Shown here piece after piece: positions 59,401-64,000 of a DNA stretch of 64,000 nt. This stretch comes from Streptomyces sp. SAI-135 (GTDB lineage: Bacteria > Actinomycetota > Actinomycetes > Streptomycetales > Streptomycetaceae). Position 1 is the stretch's first letter, and each line of letters begins with the position of its first letter. The translations under genes and the position numbers were made by a program. The DNA lies in NCBI RefSeq assembly GCF_029893805.1, contig NZ_JARXYP010000002.1, positions 2,852,001-2,916,000 of the forward strand. The letters run 5' to 3'. The notes under the pieces were generated by a model. It ran no database searches. It saw nothing but the letters and a program-made list of their open reading frames with translations, and was not told where the DNA came from.

Positions 59401-60261
59401 CCGGCCGTTGCCGACGCCGTTCTCGCCGAGGGTGGCAGAGGTGGCGACGGGACAGACCGGCCCCAGCGGACGGCCGGGTTCGGCGAGCCCGGTGACCGAC
59501 CCCAGGCGGCGCAGCAGCATCGCGACATCCGTGCCCTGGGCGCCGTCGTAGGTGTGGAACTCGTCGAGGACGACGTACGCGAGCGCCGGGTCCTGCCACA
59601 GCCGCCGGTCCTCGGGCCGCTGGAGGAGCAGGTCGAGCATCTTGTAGTTGGTGATCAGGATGTCCGGTACGGTGCGCCGGATCTCGTCCCGGTCGACGGT
59701 GATCGTCGGGTTGGCCTGCTTGAACTCCTGCGACGGTGTGTCGCCGATGTAGAGGGCGGCCCGTACGCCCGCGTCCCGTAGCCGGGTGTCCTTGGGGTCG
59801 CCGAGCCGCTCGCCGATGCGGTGGGCCTGGTCGGTGGCGAGGGCGTTCATGGGGTAGAGCAGGATCGCCTTGACGCCGTCCCGGCCGGCCTGACGTGCGC
59901 GGTAGCAGTGGTCGAGCAGCGGGATCAGGAAGGACTCGGTCTTCCCGGAGCCGGTGCCGGTGGTGACGAGGGTGGGCCGCGCCGGGCCGTGCAGCGTGGA
60001 CAGCCGTTCCCAGGCCTGCTCCTGGTGCCGGTACGGGGTCAGATCGGGATACCAGGTCAGGTGCCGCTTCCAGCCCGTGCCGTCGGCGGGCCGAAACGGT
60101 GTGCGGACGCGGAGGTAGGGCCCGCGGAAAATGCCGTCCTCGGGGTCGCCGAGGAAGTTCTCCAGGGCCCGGCGCGTGCTCTCGTCGGCCAGCGCGTACG
60201 TCGTCGCGAGGTACTGGCTCAGACTGTCCCGTACCTGGTCGGCGGCGAGGGTGGGACGCAC
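53491..60261 (-). CDS. giant DEAD/DEAH helicase-DUF1998-MTES nuclease fusion
   Basis: A 2256-residue protein. An N-terminal SF2 helicase has Walker A TGTGSGKT near residue 101, the DEFH box VVLDEFHTYDG near 230 and motif VI QRVGRAGRATGN near 1134. Zinc-binding clusters lie near 1015, 1440 and 1567. A DUF1998-type cysteine cluster (CVTQGRTACHRCLLRHV) is near 1720, and a Vsr/DUF559-like endonuclease segment (VAVYLDGYRYHAS...GWQVFQLTWDDV) near 1857. DUF1998 helicases occur in DISARM (DrmA/DrmB) and MrfA repair proteins; here helicase, DUF1998 and nuclease are one chain. The GTG at 60261 follows AAAGGAGGACC. Confidence 0.85.
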   Translation of the reverse strand: MRPTLAADQVRDSLSQYLATTYALADESTRRALENFLGDPEDGIFRGPYLRVRTPFRPADGTGWKRHLTWYPDLTPYRHQEQAWERLSTLHGPARPTLVTTGTGSGKTESFLIPLLDHCYRARQAGRDGVKAILLYPMNALATDQAHRIGERLGDPKDTRLRDAGVRAALYIGDTPSQEFKQANPTITVDRDEIRRTVPDILITNYKMLDLLLQRPEDRRLWQDPALAYVVLDEFHTYDGAQGTDVAMLLRRLGSVTGLAEPGRPLGPVCPVATSATLGENGVGNGRVGMREVAEQVFGVPFPPDAVVGEDRRSAKDFTGESDFSLPFPSPEEVDALGDPTRDAGAMDDLVARFTRLSGPTPEELGAVLRRHRLTAAVLEILDGTPKTLAEITEVLPRYAYHWGVAVQQRPRLAARALARYLALLSYARDPEHPGRPLLSIEIHHWVRSVSRVLRGIGVARAEFRWDDERVTSRGALTHKDPGPAARRSPYDGEEPAVPLDAAEQAAVPADDSAPPPAEVFLPAVFCRECGRSGWAAYSPEVDPAELDLNATKIRRASVGRDKRRVRNMIAATPREVHQAAYGAGPERRRGGSTVMVLEGSGGRLRPLSPETDFTDAEGPGGADGPRRPRALHNAAFVHADLAGDGAAERDQCPACHTANSIRYLGTGLAALAAAAITQLFTGGELDRNLKENKTLLFNDSVQDAAHRAGYVASRSYTFSLRALLASRIDENEPITLNDLAADLIEDVVDSKAVQAAVIPPDLHPVRGVDTLLSGRSRGSRPTWELIAQRLAFATVMEFGLRSRQGRTLEITRTVAADVPLTDPDAVADLVRELLLTTPGEIAFADGSVPGPDQYIGFVRGLLERMRIRGAVRHAWLDPWLDQAGVRRWAIWGGRETGMPAFPRGVSAPAFLLGTPKQGSEDFDVLTGRLGWYQDWAVRSLGLRPDTAGAFLPRLLPALADLGVVSVRTALDGATRVYGLQPGHIQVRKLADDTLPDATAHCPQCFWEQTVHPELADQWHGLPCPRYRCDGILRTGRDLDSGLRQRDFTDDFYRRMYREAGVFTINTAEHTGALSRARREAVEKAFRDGVDVHYANPQVLSCTPTLELGIDIGDLSVVVLASLPKGPANYIQRVGRAGRATGNAYLLTMVDRGPRDRYYLEEPRLMIAGDVLPPGCYLSAAEILRRQYLAHLLDLAGAGRLTAPDGTPLRPLPARATELFGTSAWQAEFTEAALADGPRLVHDFLDLFPAYDETRGTGVDPQARAALVTYATDPGEDGLGGALDSARRRWEDRRAELQRRTEAIDRAHGLLVAGDPNHERQGRELRAERRDVARVARDIARTTAHGALVDLGLLPNYSLIDSATELEATLTWTEKTADGRRENHNKTIPHRRPARLALTEFAPGNHYYAQGYKHRVTGLDIGSPGRPAWLWWRICPDCGHVRTHRAEQDTSLCPRCRSAAIGDVGCLHKVLVPRRVTSRDERDDVRVRDDSDERERRHYTVVPAVDIDARDVEQAWKHKHVTFGWEFTRQAHIRHINVGATRVDGGTDTAFAGREIRLNPFWVCDACGFADPDGGPAAHDAGDTSATAKYHRPWCPRRRADAAMARRGERILLAHELRTDALRILIPAVTAYTQERLASFRALLLAGIARSYGGDPDHLAVVTDSMPDEGGEAAHRRHFLVLYDTLPGGTGYLHRLAGRDGLKGVLEAAREVVETCVCVTQGRTACHRCLLRHVTNSEYELVSREHALNMLGDLFGRTADGWSVEPVATTRDITLVHQVESELEALFRRGLLEWAEQVDDVSVRTALTADGTRDITLRFTAPDGTVRGWRMETQIPLGFTRPDVVFRSTENDRRVAVYLDGYRYHASPGHLTAEEDTAKRTRLRTEGWQVFQLTWDDVRAWTGQARPPADPAWKPYPNTAQKAAMDVHRRMHAGDTRDLPRLMWANPVDTLIGYLTDPDPGLWRRRTQSTLAGFAAVSATSRALADGEDIARRIGEALHGRRLAGGHGAVQVMATRDTSGCPLTIVLDLRRGQTGAVWTALTVLEDDTDTAAADEAAHRRRWQAWLYWSNLLQFLDAGDGDGVQLTTGMLPGFDPVELAVTGGAGWLTSQRWAHEAAADGPVPETGRACAAEQARAAVRDPAWDEVIEFLVDDPGLSALARSLADRGLPAPEAGYELGAAAWPAELAWPASRVGVVLAHRPDPETGRDIDAEQRDRAYREAGWQVRTATEWDADELARLVNGDAPGATNEHEENER

Positions 60262-60349
60262 GCGCGGTCCTCCTTTGTGCTGGTGGGGCCGGGGGACGGC
60301 CGATCACCGGTCTACGGTAACGGGAGCGGCCGTCCGGCTCCGGCCCGGA

Positions 60350-61291
60350 TCACCTGCCGAGTTTCCGTCCGACGTACGCGATGCGCAGGGTGCGCTGCTC
60401 GTGGAGCAGCCGGAAGTGCATCCGGCCCGGCGACGGCAGGAAGTCACAGTGCCAGTCGAACAAATATTCCTCGCCGTCGTCGTCGATGAACTTGCACAGA
60501 CGCCGGCGGGACTCGAACTCGGTGCGGACGTAGGAACGCCACTGGGGCGAGATGGGCTGCTGTTGCGGGTCCCAGTCGCTGACGGCGTCCTGGAGTTCTC
60601 CGAGCCGCTCGCCCACCGGCCGCACCCACACCTCGGGAAGTGCAGCGAAGTGCTGCTCGGAGAGCCGGGTGAACTGGAGGAGCGGGAAGAGGTCCGACTT
60701 CAGGCCCCATAGTTCGGTGCCGGAGCGCAGGCCTTCGACGGCCTTCTGCCGGGCGGAGTTCGCTCCGCGCTGGATCCACGACCTATGGGTGTCCAGGTGC
60801 TCCCGCCTGGCGGCGTGCTTCACCTCGACATCGGTGAGTGCGGAGCCACCGTCCTCGTCGTCCAGGAGTTCCTCACGGACGAGCGTGAGCCGTTCCGCGT
60901 CCCAGCGTGGCTCGATCGGCAGGGAGATGGCAAGGCCGCCGGAAAGGTGCGCCGCCCCGAGTCCGTCGACCGCTTCCCCCTCGTACCGGTACTCGACGTC
61001 GGAGTGGGTCTCCCCATCGGGATAGGCCGCCCGGTGAGGCCACTTGGTCTCAAGGATCGCCAGTCGCTGCCACAGGTCCTTGGTGCCCGGGGTACCGATC
61101 CACCTGCTGATGGGATGCTCTTTGGCCAGCTGTAGCCCGTTGACGGGCTCACGGGCGAAGAGCCTGGTTCCCGCCCGGTCATCCCTGGCCACCGCGAGCA
61201 CGGTCCTGACCATCTCGGTCGTGGCGCGGTTGACCCGCTCCGGATCGGCCGTCGTCTCACAGGACTTTTCGTTCAGGAACAGCTGCGGCAC
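60350..61291 (-). CDS. unknown protein of DUF262/DUF3696 trio
   Basis: A 313-residue protein starting VPQLFLNEKSCETTADPERV. It is a pattern I associate with the third partner of DUF262 and DUF3696 ATPase genes in defence islands (possibly the Menshen arrangement, from memory). It has a charged middle and a C-terminal beta-rich part (YLFDWHCDFLPSPGRMHFRLL). No catalytic motif is assigned. The GTG at 61291 follows GGAGGGGGAG. It lies 54 bases after the ATPase gene and 88 before the giant helicase. Confidence 0.6.
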   Translation of the reverse strand: MPQLFLNEKSCETTADPERVNRATTEMVRTVLAVARDDRAGTRLFAREPVNGLQLAKEHPISRWIGTPGTKDLWQRLAILETKWPHRAAYPDGETHSDVEYRYEGEAVDGLGAAHLSGGLAISLPIEPRWDAERLTLVREELLDDEDGGSALTDVEVKHAARREHLDTHRSWIQRGANSARQKAVEGLRSGTELWGLKSDLFPLLQFTRLSEQHFAALPEVWVRPVGERLGELQDAVSDWDPQQQPISPQWRSYVRTEFESRRRLCKFIDDDGEEYLFDWHCDFLPSPGRMHFRLLHEQRTLRIAYVGRKLGR

Positions 61292-61345
61292 GTCTCCCCC
61301 TCCGCGATGGTGTGTGCGCCTCGTCCCGCCCTCCCCGGGCGGCTG

Positions 61346-62533
61346 TCAGCCGATGAGCTGGTCGAGCGTGTTCTCCAACTCGTCGAAGAAGCCGGCGGGC
61401 CACTGGTCGAGCATGCCGTCCGAGTCGATCCGCGGGCTGACGAACTGCGCACCGGAGCCGTTGCCACGGAAGTAGTGGAACACCGTCTGGCCGGGGGCGA
61501 TGCGTCCCTGCTTGACCGCGAGCCGCACGCCGTTGATGACATGGTCGCTGTGCGTCTCCATGATCACCTGGGCGCCCTGCGCGGCGGTCGCGGCGGCCAG
61601 CTCCGCCATCCGGGTCTGCCCCATCGGGTGGAGGTGTGCCTCGGGGTTCTCCAGGAGGACCAGGGAGCCGGGCCGGGCGGTGAGGCAGGCGACCACGATC
61701 GGCAGGACGTAGGTGAGGCCGAATCCGACGTTGCTGGGACGGCGGCGCCTCGTGGGACCGAGGGTGCCCTGGAACCCATACGAGAGGCTCACCGCGTCGG
61801 CGCCCTTGATCGCGTCCGCCTGGATGTCCACGCCGGGGCAGAGATCGCCCATCCAGGCGGCGGCCTGGTCGCGCAGCAGGTCCGACTCGGCGCGCGGGTG
61901 GCGCAACGGGCCCGCCGGGACTGCGCCGCCGGCATGGATGCGCAGGAAGTTGACGGTGTGTTCGCCGCGTACGCCGAGGAAGCCGCGGCCGACGACAGCC
62001 TGGTGGTCGCGCGGGTAGAACTCGGCGGGCGAGATCCGGTCGGCGTGCAGGTACTGAAAGGGGGCGGTGAGGAACGAAGGAGTCACGGCCTCAGGTCCGG
62101 TGGGCGCGGCGGCTCCCTCCGAGGTGAGCGGCGACTCCACGTCCCGCAGGGGCAGCAGGTTCTGCTCGGCCTCGTAGGCGACGGTCCAGCCGTAGTGGTA
62201 CGGCCCCTCGTCCACGCCGAGTCCGATCAGGGGCTCATCCTCCGTGAAGTCCTCGTGCAGGACGTCCTCTCCGGTGCCGAGGCCGACGAGGTCGCCGTTG
62301 AGCAGGAAGCCCTGATTGCCGACACCGCCCTGGAATCCGCTTCGTCGCGCCTCGGGCAGGAGGTGGGAGACGTCGAGGTCGCCCGCCTCGTACGACTGGC
62401 GCAGCAGGGCGATCGACTGCAGGACACTGCTCTTGCCGGACGAGTTGAGTCCGGTGAGGAGGGTGAGGGGGCCCAGAGGCAGTGAGGCGTCCTGGAACGC
62501 CTTGAAGTTGTGCAGGGTCAGACGGTCGATCAC
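61346..62533 (-). CDS. DUF3696 AAA-type ATPase
   Basis: A 395-residue SMC/ABC-like ATPase. Walker A is GLNSSGKSS near residue 29, the signature-like region is RRRPSNVGFGLTYVLP, Walker B is SLVLLENPEAHLHP near 285, and METHSDHVING follows near 315. The end DSDGMLDQWPAGFFDE is typical of DUF3696. ATPases of this kind act as phage sensors or activators. It overlaps the DUF262 gene by 4 bases (ATGA). Confidence 0.9.
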   Translation of the reverse strand: MIDRLTLHNFKAFQDASLPLGPLTLLTGLNSSGKSSVLQSIALLRQSYEAGDLDVSHLLPEARRSGFQGGVGNQGFLLNGDLVGLGTGEDVLHEDFTEDEPLIGLGVDEGPYHYGWTVAYEAEQNLLPLRDVESPLTSEGAAAPTGPEAVTPSFLTAPFQYLHADRISPAEFYPRDHQAVVGRGFLGVRGEHTVNFLRIHAGGAVPAGPLRHPRAESDLLRDQAAAWMGDLCPGVDIQADAIKGADAVSLSYGFQGTLGPTRRRRPSNVGFGLTYVLPIVVACLTARPGSLVLLENPEAHLHPMGQTRMAELAAATAAQGAQVIMETHSDHVINGVRLAVKQGRIAPGQTVFHYFRGNGSGAQFVSPRIDSDGMLDQWPAGFFDELENTLDQLIG

Positions 62534-63822
62534 TGTTCTGCCACCCCTCGGAACAGTCTTGCCAATGCATTGAATCTGGTGCGGATCTTCGTCGGGCCCC
62601 CGGTGCCCACGGAGATCGACCGGTCGAAGTCCCAGTCGCCCATGAGCTGGACGAACCCGGCGATCACCTTCTCCCGAGACGCTACCAGCCTGGCCCGCTC
62701 CTGATCATCGAGAAGCGCGAGTTGGACGGAGATCGTCTCGAACAGTGCCTTGTTGATGGCGGGTGAACTCCGCTTCCCTCCGTGCCACTTACGGAAGGCG
62801 TGGTCGAGGAACAGGTCGCGCGCGCACCGCATGGCCACCCGGAACTCCCGTGCCAGCTGTTCGCGGCGCTCGTCGGTGAGCGCGTTGACCTTGTACATCG
62901 CGTCGATGAGGAACTTGTCGAAGTCCTTCTCCTCGTGCCTGGCCGGATTGCTCAGGCGGAAGGCGAGGAAGCGGAGCACCATCTCCCGGTCGGCCATCCG
63001 TTCGTCGGACACGCTCCACCGAGTGGCCTCGCCGAACGCCGGATCCTTGGCCAGGTCGGCGAGGAACGCCCGGACCGGCCCCCGCACCAGCGCGTGCCGC
63101 AGCTCCTGCGGCGTCAGAGGCGTGCCGCCGGTGTTGATCCGGGAGAACACGTTGTACTTGACGGCCTCCGGGGTGCCATGCTGCAGAACGTGCACGGTGA
63201 GCTGGGTCTCGCGCAGCCGGATCTTCAGCCGCCCGGTCAGGTTCTGGTACGAGCTGCCGTTGAAGTCCCGCAGGTAGTCCAGGCCCCTCAGAACCAGCGG
63301 ACGGAGGCCGGTGAGCCCCGGCTCCATGAACCGCGCGATGGCGGTGAGCCGCTGGACGCCGTCCACCACGGCCCACTTGTCCTCGTCGTCCTGGGCCATG
63401 TAGACGGTGGAGATCGGGATGCGGAGCAGCAGCGACTCGATCAGACGGCTCTGCGCGCGGTCGCTCCAGATCCCGGCCCTGCGCTGGAAGTCCGGCGCGA
63501 GGTCGATCATGCCCTCCCTCAGCCGGGACAGCAGCAGGTCGACCGTGGTGCTCTCCGTCTGGATCCTGATGCTGTCGGGCCGGAACAGGGCGAAGCCGCC
63601 GTCGGAGTCACCGAAGTCCCCGCCGTCCTCCTCCTCGTCGTCCGGGAGCTCCAGCTCCACGCCGGTCGGCCGGCCGTCGGACCCGATTTCGAGTGGCGCC
63701 CCCAGCGGCAGGAGGAGCGCGTCCGGGTCGTCGACGTCCCCCGCCACGGCGTACCCCCGGGCTCCTGCCTCCCGGTTTCGTCCGGCACCCCGGCCGTCGG
63801 CGCTGTCCTCCAGGTCCGTCAT
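62530..63822 (-). CDS. DUF262 (GmrSD N-like) protein
   Basis: A 430-residue protein with a long acidic N-terminus (DDEEEDGGDFGDSDGG) followed by a DUF262 domain: DFQRRAGIWSDRAQSRLIESLLLR and VDGVQRLTAIARF, the ParB/Srx-like nucleotide-binding motif DGxQR. DUF262 proteins act in modified-DNA restriction (GmrS) and other phage defence. I chose the ATG at 63822 (MTDLEDSADG); a TTG further out is possible. It is the first gene of the five-gene minus-strand block. Confidence 0.88.
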   Translation of the reverse strand: MTDLEDSADGRGAGRNREAGARGYAVAGDVDDPDALLLPLGAPLEIGSDGRPTGVELELPDDEEEDGGDFGDSDGGFALFRPDSIRIQTESTTVDLLLSRLREGMIDLAPDFQRRAGIWSDRAQSRLIESLLLRIPISTVYMAQDDEDKWAVVDGVQRLTAIARFMEPGLTGLRPLVLRGLDYLRDFNGSSYQNLTGRLKIRLRETQLTVHVLQHGTPEAVKYNVFSRINTGGTPLTPQELRHALVRGPVRAFLADLAKDPAFGEATRWSVSDERMADREMVLRFLAFRLSNPARHEEKDFDKFLIDAMYKVNALTDERREQLAREFRVAMRCARDLFLDHAFRKWHGGKRSSPAINKALFETISVQLALLDDQERARLVASREKVIAGFVQLMGDWDFDRSISVGTGGPTKIRTRFNALARLFRGVAEQ

Positions 63823-63914
63823 GGTCCCCGCCGCCCTCCGCCGCCGCTCGATGCCGTTCCCGGCCAAGCCTATGACGGGCCTTACGGCATGTCAGCGCGA
63901 CGGTCCGGGCCGGT

Positions 63915-64000
63915 TCAGCCCGGCAGATCCAGTTCGGCGACGACCGTCTTGCCGACGGGGAGGCGGTCCATGACCTCCCACCGGTCGGCGAGGGCTTCCA
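63915..64000 (-). CDS. ATP-binding protein (HATPase, anti-sigma-like), C-terminal part
   Basis: The frame enters from the right edge and ends at 63915. The last residues (ALADRWEVMDRLPVGKTVVAELDLPG) match the C-terminus of Streptomyces HATPase_c_2 proteins related to SpoIIAB/RsbW regulators. Only this tail is visible, so activity cannot be judged. Confidence 0.65.
   Translation of the reverse strand, partial: EALADRWEVMDRLPVGKTVVAELDLPG

Overview
The window is high-GC DNA with strongly G/C-ending codons, GTG starts, several leaderless-looking genes, and conserved families typical of Streptomyces (DUF6243, the EfeO-EfeB-EfeU order, SARP regulators, PrimPol-like proteins). It looks like a chromosomal segment of a Streptomyces or close relative.

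1-25.8 kb is mostly chromosome-type content. It holds an MFS exporter, methionine aminopeptidase, and an iron/heme island: heme oxygenase and the efeO-efeB-efeU ferrous-iron system, each behind a DtxR/DmdR-type iron box. Next come a TetR/DUF6243 pair, an Rsm22-family methyltransferase, a serine hydrolase/Bcr-type exporter pair, a Gfo/Idh/MocA oxidoreductase, PhoD phosphatase, an SDR, an FtsX/MacB-type ABC exporter, an aldo/keto reductase, a MazG-like protein, and a divergent MarR/DHA2-exporter pair.

25.9-44.6 kb is a type II polyketide cluster whose core closely parallels actinorhodin. It has KS-alpha, KS-beta (chain length factor), ACP, an ActVII-type aromatase/cyclase, an ActIII-type C9 ketoreductase and an ActIV-type metallo-beta-lactamase-fold cyclase. 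It also has an ActVA5/ActVB-like two-component oxygenase, a tandem ABM monooxygenase, a halogenase-like flavoprotein, an acyl-CoA ligase, an alpha/beta hydrolase, acyl-CoA carboxylase beta and epsilon subunits, a CPA2 antiporter and a SARP activator. The CLF gate residues (F, T, F) match octaketide synthases, so a C16 chain with C9 reduction is predicted. Pyran-ring (ActVI) enzymes and sugar genes are not visible. Five promoter regions share one layout: TCGAG-like heptamers every 11 bp, then exactly 8 bp, then a -10 element. This reads as the regulon of the cluster SARP. The 1-kb gap between the KS operon and the ketoreductase carries a 110-bp tandem repeat and further degenerate copies of the same box.

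44.7-51.2 kb is lower in GC, gene-poor and partly decayed: a tRNA-guanine-transglycosylase-like gene, a truncated replication-relaxation gene, small orphan ORFs, a HEPN-motif protein and PrimPol-like fragments. 51.2-63.8 kb is a tight five-gene minus-strand block with the look of antiphage defence: DUF262 protein, DUF3696 ATPase, an unknown protein, a 2256-residue helicase/DUF1998/nuclease fusion, and a RelE-like/UvrD helicase fusion. The window ends inside an ATP-binding (anti-sigma-like) gene.
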